DNA of 64,000 nucleotides from CAVVAL01 sp963742725 (lineage in GTDB: Bacteria > Actinomycetota > Actinomycetes > Mycobacteriales > Cryptosporangiaceae), in NCBI GenBank assembly GCA_963742725.1, contig CAVUMX010000004.1, forward strand, positions 310,001-374,000. Direction: 5' to 3'. The translations under genes and the position numbers were made by a program. Below, piece by piece: positions 9,979-18,660 of the stretch (the stretch's first letter is position 1; every line of letters begins with the position of its first letter). Below the pieces are notes generated by a model that saw only the letters and a list, made by a program, of their open reading frames with translations, was not told where the DNA came from and did no database searches.

Positions 9979-12900
9979 ATGAGATCAGCGTTACGGGTAC
10001 TGGCGGGAGTTCTCGCCATCGGCATGGCCGCCGCGGCCGGACCACCGGTCGCGGCGGCACCACGTCCGGCACCGCCGGGCAAGGCAGGCATCCCAGGGAC
10101 AAGACGGCGTGGGTCACGCTCGTGACCGGTGACCGGGTCGTGGTGTCGGACGGGCGTCCGCGCGGCGTCGAGCCGGCGCGGAGGGCCAGGCCGGCGCAGT
10201 TCGCGCAGTTCGTCGAGCGAGGTGACTGGTACGTGATCCCGTCGGACGCGTACCGCCTGGTCAACGCCGGCACCGTCGACCGGCAGCTGTTCAATGTGAC
10301 CGGGCCTGGTCCGGCAGAAGTACGACGACGCGCACACGAAGGTCGTCCCGCTGCTGGCGGAGTACCCGGAGGTGCGATCCGCGCGGGCACCGGCCGGCGC
10401 CCGGAAGGGCCGGGTCTTCCCGAGGCTGAGCCTGGCCAGGCTGGACGCCCAGAAGCCGGACGCCGCCCGGTTCTGGACGACCGTCACGGCCGGGCGGGAG
10501 CGCCGTTCCGCGCAAGTTGTGGTTGAACCGCAAGGTGCGCGCCACGCTCGACGAGAGCGTGCCGCAGGTGGGCGCTCCGGCGGCGTGGCAGGCGGGCCAT
10601 ACCGGTAAGGGTGTGACGGTCGCGGTGCTCGACACCGGCTACGACACTGGACCACCCGGACCTCGCCGGCCGGGTCGGGCCGACGCAGGACTTCAGCGGT
10701 ACCGGCATGGTGGAGGACCGGCACGGGCACGGGACGCATGTGGCGTCGACCGTGCTCGGCTCGGGCGCGGCGTCCGGCGGCAGGTACAAGGGCGTCGCGC
10801 CGGACGCGACGCTGGCTGTCGGCAAGGTCATGAACGACGACGGTGGCTCGGCACGGAGGAGGGGGTCATCGCCGGCATGGAATGGGCCGCCGCCACGGTC
10901 AAGGCGAAGGTCGTGAACATGAGCCTCGGGGCCGGTCAGAGCGACGGCACCGACCCCATGTCGCTCGCGGTCAACCGGCTCAGCAAGGACCACGGCACCC
11001 TGTTCGTGATCGCCGCCGGCAACGCGGGCACAGACGAGCGGGTCAGCAGTCCGGCGTCGGCGGACGCGGCGCTCGCGGTGGGTAGCGTCACCAAGTCGGA
11101 CGGGCTGAGCCCGTTCTCCAGCACGGGACTGCGCCTGCTCGACAACGCGCTCAAGCCGGACATCGCCGCACCCGGGAGCGCCATCGTCGCGGCCGCGCCG
11201 CCGACCCAGGACGACGCCGTCGACGAGAACTACACACAGATGTCCGGCACCTCCATGGCGACCCCGCACGTGGCAGGCGCGGCGGCGATCCTGGCGCAGC
11301 AGCACCCGGACTGGTCGGGCGAGCAGCTCAAGGCCGCGCTGATGGGGACGGCGAAACCGCTCGACACGCTCGGACTCCACGAGATCGGCGCCGGCCGGCT
11401 CGACCTGGCCCGCGCGACATCCCAGCAGGTCGTGGCCGTGCCGGGCAGCATCAGCACCTACCTGAAGTGGCCGCACGCGAACACGCCGGCACGCCAGCAC
11501 GCCGTGACGTACCGCAACAGCGGTACCGCCCCGGCGACGCTCGCCCTGGACATGACGCTCACCGGCGACGGACGGCGCACCGGCACCCCCTGGCCTGGCG
11601 ACGCTGAGCGCGAAGTCGGTCACGGTGCCGGCCGGCGGGACGGCGGTCGTGACGCTGACGGTCAGGGCCGTCGCCGGCCACGACCGGCAACTACACCGGC
11701 GTCCTGACGGCGACGGGCGGGACGAATACGGTCCGGACGCCGGTCGGCGTCTACGCGGAGCCGGAACTGTACGACCTGACGTTCGCGGTGAAGGACCGCA
11801 CGGGCGCCGCGGCCGATCCTCTGAACCATGCCGTCGCCGCGGTCAACGTCACGACCGGTCAGGTGTACGTCGGGGTGGCCGGTGACCGGCTCCGTGTCAC
11901 GCCCGGTCGTTACGTCGGTGTCGCCGACGTCGCGACGCCGTCCACGAGCACCGACGCCGTCGGTGACGCTACGCTCGCGCATCCGGAGTTCCGCGTGACG
12001 CGTGACACGGTGGTGCGGCTCGACGCACGGGCCGGGAAGCGGATCAGGATGGGGATCGACCAGCCTGCGGCGAACGGTGGCCGCCGCATCGTCTCCCACC
12101 GCGTTCAAACGACGACCGCACCGCTGCCGTTCTATCTTCTCCAGCCTACAAGGACCCGCGGCTCATCGGAGCTCTACGCCGCCTCCGTGCCAGGTGCCCG
12201 GTCCATCCGCCTACTCGTTCACCAACTGGCTGCACGGCGAGGAGCCGGCGGTGGACCTGTCGGTCGCCGCGCCGGAGGATTCGACGGTGCTCGCGCAGTT
12301 GGCTGTTGAACGAGCCAGGCCCGGACATGGACGTGTCTCTCGGCCTGGTCCACGGTGGCGCAGGAACCGCGGAGGATCTGGCGAAGGTCGACGTGAAGGG
12401 CAAGCTCGGTCACGCTCGTGCCCGGCGCGGTCGACCGGATCGAGCTCTTCGCCCGCCTGGAGAACGTCATGCGGGCCGGCGGGCGTGCCGCTGTCGTCGC
12501 ACCACGTGATGCGACCTCGCTCGTGGCGGCTCAGAACGCCGGGAGCGAAGATCCCCTGCCGTGGTTCCTCGGCGGCGGCGTCGCCGCCCAGCGTCTCGTC
12601 TCCTGGCGAAGGAGGCGGACGCCACGGTGAAGCTCAAGACCAGTGTCCACATCCCGGTACCGGTACGAGGTCGTGGCCAACGCCGACGGCGCCATCCCGA
12701 CCGTCACTCAACTACGACACGAAGACGAAGGATCTGGCCGCGGTACGCACGCGCTCCTACGCGCTGCCCGGATCGACCTGGGGCACGGCGCGTATCGCCG
12801 ACGTCACATTCGGTCGGGCAGACCCACGAGTCACGCACGTTCGACAGGGCGCCGAGCGGCATCGAGCGGACGGAGTACTTCACGCCCGGCGACTGGCTGC

Positions 12901-13671
12901 AGGTCCACCGTGAGCGTCGGCATGTTGCTGCACGAACTGGTCGCGCAGAAGTCGACGCTGCGCGCGGGTCGCCGTCCACGAGCTGAACTGGAACAAGGCC
13001 GTCCACGGGCCCGGCGTTCATCGGCGACCAGGTCGGAACGGCAAGCCGTGGGCAGCCGCGACGACGGCTCCGATCGACGTGGACGGTGCCGCTGTTCAGC
13101 GACGCGGCCGGGCACCCGTCGATCTGGGATCCGGACCAGCCCACCGACACGGGCAAGACCAGCCTGTACCGCGACGGGAAGCTGCACGGCTCGGTGGACG
13201 TGCCCGGCCGCGGCGGCTTCCCGGTGTCCTGTCGGACCGGGCGGACTACCGGCTCACCACCTCGGTCAAGCGGACGACGCCGGGCTGGCCGCTCGCGACA
13301 ACCGAGGTCAATGCCGCGTGGACGTTCAGCGTCGCAGGGTGACGAGCCGATCCTGCCGCTGCTCGCCGTCGGGCTCGACCCGGCGCTGGACATACGGAAC
13401 ACGGCGCCGGGCGGCGGCGCGTTCACGTTCCCGGCGACGGTGACGCGTCAGGCGGGGTCGGGTACGGCCGCGGTCACGCTCGTTGACGGTCGACGTGTCG
13501 TACGACGACGGGGCGACGTGGGCGCCGGCGACGGTCGCGCGTGACGGCGCGAAGTGGTCGGTGTCCGTCCTGCATCCGGAGTCGGGGTTCGTCTCGTTGC
13601 GGGCCAAGGCGTCGGACGCCCAGGGGAACACGGTCGAGCAGACCGTCATCCGGGCGTACGCGCTCAAGTAG
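9979..13671 (+). pseudogene. S8 secreted protease, tandem copy 2, heavily frameshifted
   Basis: Second paralogue; ATG 9979 follows GGAGGG and a signal peptide (MRSALRVLAGVLAIGM). About eighteen frame changes are needed to follow the homology to copy 3, at roughly 10.10, 10.31, 10.50, 10.65, 10.85, 11.60, 11.69, 12.20, 12.31, 12.41 and 12.60 kb and repeatedly after 12.65 kb. Most are single inserted bases: aagctcGgtcacg, gtcCaccgtg, gtgGacggtg and cacGaccggc against the expected frame. One is a 5-nt duplication (gtctc) near 12600. Between indels, codon usage and protein similarity remain good, and the Asp (VLDTGYD), His (GHGTHVAS) and Ser (SGTSMATPHVAG) segments are all intact. This is either a very young pseudogene or a badly polished stretch in a repeated locus. 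Confidence 0.85.
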
Positions 13672-13765
13672 CTGCGGCTATGCCCTCGTTTGACCCGGTG
13701 CGTCAATGTTGTGTGCGCCCACCCGCGTCTAAAGGTTGAACACCCGGTCGACGAAGGGGATCAGC

Positions 13766-16700
13766 ATGAGGAAACCGTTACGGGCGTTGGCGCTAGCCGT
13801 CGCGCTCGGGATGGCGGGGATGGCCGTCGCACCGGCCGCGGCCGCCCCGTCCGATAAGGCCACAGTCGACAGGACGGCGCCCGCCGTCGCCGGTGCCTGG
13901 GTAACCCTGGTCACCGGCGACCGGGTCGCCGTGTCCGACGGCCGTCCGCGTGGGATCGACCCGGTGCGCCGCGCCGGCAAGGTGCAGTTCGCGCAGTACT
14001 CCGAGCGGGGCGACTGGTACGTCGTCCCCTCGGACGCTTTCCAGCTGATCAATTCCGGCGCGGTGGACCGGCAGCTGTTCAACGTGACGGGGCTGGTCCG
14101 GCAGGGCTACGACGACGCGCACACCAGCGTGCTGCCGCTGCTCGCCGAGTACCCGAACGTCCGCGCGGCGACGGCGCCGGCCGGTGCCCGCAAGGGCCGC
14201 GTCTTCACCACGCTGAACCTGGCGCGGCTGGACGAGCGGAAGGCCGATGCCGCTCGATTCTGGTCGACGGTCGCGGGTGGCACGTCGGCGAAGTCGCTGA
14301 AGGCCGGGCCGCGCAAGCTGTGGCTGAACCGCAAGGTCAAGGCCACGCTCGACCAGAGCGTCCCGCAGGTCGGCGCGCCGGCCGCGTGGCAGGCCGGGCT
14401 GACCGGCAAGGACGTGACGGTCGCCGTGCTCGACACCGGGTACGACCTGGACCACCCTGACCTCGCCGGCCGCATCGGCCCGACGCAGGACTTCATGAAC
14501 ACCGGCACCGTCGACGACCGGTACGGCCACGGCACGCACGTCGCGTCGATCACGCTGGGGTCGGGTGCCGCGTCGGGCGGCAGGTACAAGGGCGTGGCGC
14601 CCGAGGCCAAGCTGGCCGTGGGGAAGGTCCTCGACGACACCGGCAGCGGCACGTTCGAGAGCGTCCTCGCCGGCATGGAATGGGCCTCCGCGACGATCAA
14701 GGCCCGCGTCGTGAACATGAGCCTCGGCGCCGGTCCGAGCGACGGTACGGACATCATGTCGCAGGCCGTGAACCGGCTCAGCAGGGACAACGGCACGCTG
14801 TTCGTGATCTCGGCCGGCAACTTCGGCGAGCCGGGAACGATCGGCACGCCGGGTGCGGCCGACGCCGCGCTGACGGTCGGCAGCGTCACGAAGTCCGACG
14901 AGCTGAGCGACTTCTCCAGCCGCGGTCCGCGCATGAACAACTACGCGATCAAGCCGGACATCGCCGGACCGGGCAGCGACATCGTGGCGGCCCGCGCGAC
15001 CGGTACGTTCCCGGACGAGGCCGTGGACGAGAACTACGCCAAGCTGTCGGGCACCTCGATGGCGGCACCGCACGTGGCGGGCGCGGCCGCGATCCTGGCC
15101 CAGAAGTACCCGTCGTGGTCCGGTGAGCAGCTGAAGGCGGCGCTCATGGGCTCGGCCAAGCAGCTCGACGGGCTCGGCGCCAACGAGATCGGCGCGGGCC
15201 GGCTCGACGTGGCCCGTGCGGTGTCGCAGCAGGTCGTCGCCGTCCCGGGCAGCGTCAGCACGTTCCTGGCGTGGCCGCACGCGGACATCCCGCCCCGCCA
15301 GCACACCGTGACCTACCGCAACAGCGGCACGTCCCCGGTGACCCTGGCGCTCGACCTCGCCCTGACCGGCGAGGACGGGAAGCCCGCTCCGGCCGGGCTC
15401 GCCACGTTGAGCGCCACCAGTGTCACGGTGCCGGCCGGTGGCGAGGCCGTCGTGACCTTCACGGTGAAGGCTGTCGCCGGCAACATCGGCAACTTCGTCG
15501 GCGCGCTGGGCGCGACGGGCGGCGGAGCCGCGATCCACACACCGGTCAGCGTCTACCTGGAGCCGGAGCGGTACGACCTGTCGTTCGACGTGAAGGACCG
15601 CAACGGCGCCGCGGCGCCCAACGCCCAGGTCCTGGCGATCAACCTGGACACAGGCGCCATCTACGGGGGCTCGGCCGGCGACACGTTCCGGGCCGGCGTT
15701 GGCCGGTACAGCGCGTTCACCGAGGTCTTCACGCCGGTCGCGGGCCAGGACGACTCCGTCACCGAGGTCGCACACCCCGAGTTCCGCTTCACCGGCCCGG
15801 CCAAGGTCGCGCTCGACGCCCGTTGGGGCAAGCCGATCCGTATGAGCATCGACCAGCCGGCGGCGAACGGCGGCCAACGCACCGTCAGCCACAGCATGCT
15901 GACCAGGGCGGACCCGCGGCCGTTCGTGTACACCTCCGTGCACGACCCGAGGTTCTCGGCGATCTACGCCGCCTCCGTGCCGGGCGTCCGGTCGAAGAGC
16001 TATGCGTTCCACAACTGGCTGCACGCCGAGGATCCGATCGTGAGCATGACCGCGGTCGCGCCCGAGTCGTTCCCGGTCATGGCCGACTGGCTGGACCTGC
16101 CCACACCGGCGATGGACGTGCGGCTCGACGCTGTCCACGGCGGCACGGGCACGGTCGAGGACCTGGCCAAGGTCGACGCCAGGGGCAAGCTCGTCACCAT
16201 GATCCTGAGCCGGGACGTCGACGAGGCGGAGTTCCTGCGACGGATCGGCAACGTCAAGGCCGCGGGCGGGCGACTCCTCCTGATCGAACCGCGCTTCGAC
16301 GGTGCGGCGTCGGCCGCGTGGCTCAAGCGCCTCCGGGCGACCACGCGTGCGGCAGAACCGGACGAGGGGCTGCCGATGCCGACGATGTTCGGCTTCGGCG
16401 TCAGCACCGCGCGGTTCGTCGCGCTGACGAGTAGGCCGGGTGCGAAGGCACACGTGAAGACCCTGTCGTCGCAGAAGTACCGGTACGAGATCGCGACCCA
16501 CGTCAGGAACGCCATCCCGGCGACGCTCAACTTCGACACCAAGACCAAGGACCTGGCCGTGGTGCGGAGCCGGTACCACGCCCAGCCCGGCACGGATGCC
16601 GGCCACAGCCAGCTGCCGGAGATCACCCTCGGTGGCGAGGTCGTGAACCCGTCCTTCTACTTCTCGGTGCCGAGCGGTGTCGAGCGGACGGAGTACTTCA

Positions 16701-17485
16701 CTCCGGGCCTCTGGACCCACGTCAACTCCCGGTGGGGCATGAGCATCCATGACCTCGTCGCGGAGAAGTCCCGGCTCCGCCGTGGCGGCAAGCACACCCT
16801 CGAATGGAACAAGGCCGCGTTCGGGCCGGCATTCACCGAGGGGTACCTGGATCTGTCCGGCCAGCGCACTCCTTGGGTTCGGCGGGCCAACGGAGAGATC
16901 AACGTGGCGGTTCCGCTGTTCAGCGATGCCGCCGGTCACGTCGCCGTCCCGTACTCCAAGTTCGAAGGCGAGACGGCCACGACCAGCCTCTACCGCAACG
17001 GGAAGCTGGTCGGTTCGACGGACGAGCCGGGCATCGGCGACTTCCCGGTGCCTGCCGGCGCGGCGAACTACCGGCTCACGGCCACGTCCAAGCGGGACAT
17101 GCCGGACTGGACGCTCGCCACGGACGTCTCGGCCACCTGGACGTTCCGGTCCAGCCGTGACGGTGTCCTGCCGCTGCTCACGGTCGGGCTCGACCCGCGC
17201 GTGAACCTGGTGAACACCGCCCCGGCCGGTACGCCGTTCGCCTTCCCGGCGACGGTGGCACGCCAGCCAGGGTCAGGCACGGCGGCGGTCCGGTCGTTGA
17301 CGGTCGCGATCTCGAACGACGACGGCAAGACGTGGAAGCCGCTGCGTGTCGTCCGCTCGGGTGCGAAGTGGACGGTCACCGGTGCGAACCCGAAGTCCGG
17401 GTTCGTGTCGCTGCGGGCGAAGGCCACCGATGCCCAGGGCAACACGGTCGAGCAGACCGTGACCAGGGCGTACGCGGTTCGATGA
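13766..17485 (+). CDS. S8 (subtilisin-like) secreted protease, tandem copy 3, intact
   Basis: A single uninterrupted 1,239-aa reading frame, the reference for the array. ATG 13766 follows GAAGGGGA by 5 nt. The signal peptide (MRKPLRALALAVALGMAGMA) has AxA near residue 27. A propeptide-like region (about 30-170) precedes the peptidase domain: Asp223 in VLDTGYD, His255 in GHGTHVAS, oxyanion Asn352 in SAGN and Ser431 in SGTSMAAPHVAG. About 700 residues of beta-sandwich segments follow, including a PA-like stretch with an LAKVDARGKLV motif (about 795) and a final Ig-like region (SLTVAISNDDGKTW). Comparable actinobacterial proteins are secreted endopeptidases of unknown substrate. It is probably transcribed on its own, since 94 bp separate it from copy 2 and a strong hairpin follows. 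Confidence 0.93.
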   Translation: MRKPLRALALAVALGMAGMAVAPAAAAPSDKATVDRTAPAVAGAWVTLVTGDRVAVSDGRPRGIDPVRRAGKVQFAQYSERGDWYVVPSDAFQLINSGAVDRQLFNVTGLVRQGYDDAHTSVLPLLAEYPNVRAATAPAGARKGRVFTTLNLARLDERKADAARFWSTVAGGTSAKSLKAGPRKLWLNRKVKATLDQSVPQVGAPAAWQAGLTGKDVTVAVLDTGYDLDHPDLAGRIGPTQDFMNTGTVDDRYGHGTHVASITLGSGAASGGRYKGVAPEAKLAVGKVLDDTGSGTFESVLAGMEWASATIKARVVNMSLGAGPSDGTDIMSQAVNRLSRDNGTLFVISAGNFGEPGTIGTPGAADAALTVGSVTKSDELSDFSSRGPRMNNYAIKPDIAGPGSDIVAARATGTFPDEAVDENYAKLSGTSMAAPHVAGAAAILAQKYPSWSGEQLKAALMGSAKQLDGLGANEIGAGRLDVARAVSQQVVAVPGSVSTFLAWPHADIPPRQHTVTYRNSGTSPVTLALDLALTGEDGKPAPAGLATLSATSVTVPAGGEAVVTFTVKAVAGNIGNFVGALGATGGGAAIHTPVSVYLEPERYDLSFDVKDRNGAAAPNAQVLAINLDTGAIYGGSAGDTFRAGVGRYSAFTEVFTPVAGQDDSVTEVAHPEFRFTGPAKVALDARWGKPIRMSIDQPAANGGQRTVSHSMLTRADPRPFVYTSVHDPRFSAIYAASVPGVRSKSYAFHNWLHAEDPIVSMTAVAPESFPVMADWLDLPTPAMDVRLDAVHGGTGTVEDLAKVDARGKLVTMILSRDVDEAEFLRRIGNVKAAGGRLLLIEPRFDGAASAAWLKRLRATTRAAEPDEGLPMPTMFGFGVSTARFVALTSRPGAKAHVKTLSSQKYRYEIATHVRNAIPATLNFDTKTKDLAVVRSRYHAQPGTDAGHSQLPEITLGGEVVNPSFYFSVPSGVERTEYFTPGLWTHVNSRWGMSIHDLVAEKSRLRRGGKHTLEWNKAAFGPAFTEGYLDLSGQRTPWVRRANGEINVAVPLFSDAAGHVAVPYSKFEGETATTSLYRNGKLVGSTDEPGIGDFPVPAGAANYRLTATSKRDMPDWTLATDVSATWTFRSSRDGVLPLLTVGLDPRVNLVNTAPAGTPFAFPATVARQPGSGTAAVRSLTVAISNDDGKTWKPLRVVRSGAKWTVTGANPKSGFVSLRAKATDAQGNTVEQTVTRAYAVR

Positions 17486-17490
17486 GCGAA

Positions 17491-17517
17491 GGGGCGGCCG
17501 CCGCCGGCGGCCGCCCC
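17491..17517. terminator. Bidirectional hairpin terminator between the S8 gene and the DUF3037 gene
   Basis: A perfect 12-bp stem, ggggcggccgcc (17491-17502) with ggcggccgcccc (17506-17517) and a 3-nt loop, starts 6 nt after one stop and ends 2 nt before the stop of the convergent gene. There is no clear U tract, as is common for actinobacterial terminators. Confidence 0.75.
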
Positions 17518-17518
17518 G

Positions 17519-17893
17519 TCAAAACACCAGCACGTCGAGCAGGTGGGCCAGTTCGGCGGCCGGGTCGGCGGTGAGGCCGGCGTGCACCGGCCCCGGCTGG
17601 ACGATCGTGCTCCGCGGCGCCGTGAGCCAGCGGAACCGCTGCCCGGCCGGCGGTGTACACGGAGCCAGCCCGCCCTTGCCTTCGCAGACGGTCTGCCAGG
17701 CGGCGAGCCCGGCCTGGACCCCGTCGACGTCGGCGCCCGGATCGAGCGCCCGCAGCCGGGCCACGTCCAGGTGGACGGCGGCGCCCAGGAAATCGAGTCC
17801 CTGGCAGTACAGGATGACGCCGGCGTTCACGAACTCCTCGCGCTGCACGCGCGGGACGACCCGGATCACCGCGTACTCGAAGACGTGCCTCAC
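17519..17893 (-). CDS. DUF3037 domain protein
   Basis: Encodes 124 aa (RHVFEYAVIRVVPRVQREEF at the N-terminus, then VNAGVILYC). This is a typical DUF3037 protein, a family of unknown biochemical role usually encoded beside a HipA-like kinase. The GTG start overlaps the TGA of the upstream HipA-like gene (gcgtgagg), which points to translational coupling and a stoichiometric pair. The protein appears soluble, with no signal peptide or membrane segment. It is the last gene of the leftward SARP-HipA-DUF3037 run, before the shared terminator hairpin. Confidence 0.8.
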   Translation of the reverse strand: MRHVFEYAVIRVVPRVQREEFVNAGVILYCQGLDFLGAAVHLDVARLRALDPGADVDGVQAGLAAWQTVCEGKGGLAPCTPPAGQRFRWLTAPRSTIVQPGPVHAGLTADPAAELAHLLDVLVF

Positions 17894-18660
17894 GCGACGG
17901 CCTCCGGCAGCCACACGCGCGGCTCGGACACCCGCGCGAGCAGGTGCTCGACGTACGCGGTCCGCAGCGCGGCGACGGTGTCGAAGCCCGGTTCGCCGTC
18001 GAGCCATCCGTCCGGCACGAGGTCGACGACCTCGCCCAGCAGGTCGGCCGTGACCAGGGGCGCGAGGACGGCGTCCGCCTCGGCGAGCCTGTTGGCGAAC
18101 GGCGCGAGCACGTGGTCGCTCGCGTCGAACGGGCGGGCGACGGCGCGGTCGGCGCTGGCCCACGCGTGGTGGAAGTACAGCGTGGCGCCGTGGTCGATGA
18201 GCCACACGTCGCCGTGCCAGACCAGCAGGTTCGGGTTGCGCCAGCTCCGGTCCACGTTCCCGACGAGCGCGTCGAACCAGAGGATCCGGCTGGCCAGGTC
18301 GCCGTCCGGGGAGTGGACGAGCGGGTCGAAGCCGAGCGACCCGGGAAGGTAGTCCATGCCGAGGTTGGCGCCGACGCTCATGGAGAGCAGGTGCTGGATC
18401 TCCTGGTCGGGCTCGTGCCGGGCGATGACCGGGTCGAGGTCCGCGACGACGAGTTCCGGGACCCGCAGCCCCAGCCGCCTGGCCAGCTCCCCGGATATCA
18501 CCTCGGCGACGAGCGCCTTCCGGCCCTGGCCGGCGCCGGAGTACTTCACCACGTAGGTACCGAGGTCGTCGGCCTCCATCAGGCCGGGCAGCGAGCCGCC
18601 CTCACGGAGCGGGGTTACGTACCGGATGGTTGTCACGGATCTGAGCACGTTCGCCATCAT
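17890..18660 (-). CDS. HipA-like kinase-fold protein
   Basis: Encodes 256 aa. The C-terminal HipA-type kinase motifs are visible: a catalytic loop with VGNVDRSWRNPNLL (Asp and Asn) near residue 140 and a metal-binding LIDHG near residue 163. An N-terminal YVVKYSGAGQGRKALVAEV carries a likely ATP-contacting Lys. It is much shorter than the HipA toxin (~440 aa) and lacks the HipA N-terminal domain; no HipB-type antitoxin is adjacent. Partnered with DUF3037, it resembles a conserved two-gene module of unknown function, so a toxin label is not justified. The ATG at 18660 overlaps the end of the regulator gene by 59 bp; a GTG at 18636 is an alternative start. Confidence 0.78.
   Translation of the reverse strand: MMANVLRSVTTIRYVTPLREGGSLPGLMEADDLGTYVVKYSGAGQGRKALVAEVISGELARRLGLRVPELVVADLDPVIARHEPDQEIQHLLSMSVGANLGMDYLPGSLGFDPLVHSPDGDLASRILWFDALVGNVDRSWRNPNLLVWHGDVWLIDHGATLYFHHAWASADRAVARPFDASDHVLAPFANRLAEADAVLAPLVTADLLGEVVDLVPDGWLDGEPGFDTVAALRTAYVEHLLARVSEPRVWLPEAVA

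Larger units (their letters stand above)
6249..17485 (+). repeat. Tandem array of three S8 protease paralogues
   Basis: Three head-to-tail genes of 3.64, 3.69 and 3.72 kb share a start context (MR[A/S/K]xLR signal), domain order and C-terminal AYxLK/AYAVR ending. Spacers are 86 and 94 bp. The repeat arises from gene duplication; divergence in the beta-sandwich half is clearly higher than in the catalytic domain. Confidence 0.88.

Noticed and set aside
13793..16939. Very long open frame (about 1,050 codons) on the complement strand of the third protease gene
   Set aside because: High-GC coding DNA opens antisense frames; the sense frame has all S8 motifs and a signal peptide, while the antisense product is Arg/Gly/Asp-rich with no known motif.
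17890..18660. Classical HipBA toxin-antitoxin locus
   Set aside because: No HipB-like DNA-binding gene is adjacent and the kinase lacks the HipA N-terminal domain; the partner is DUF3037.
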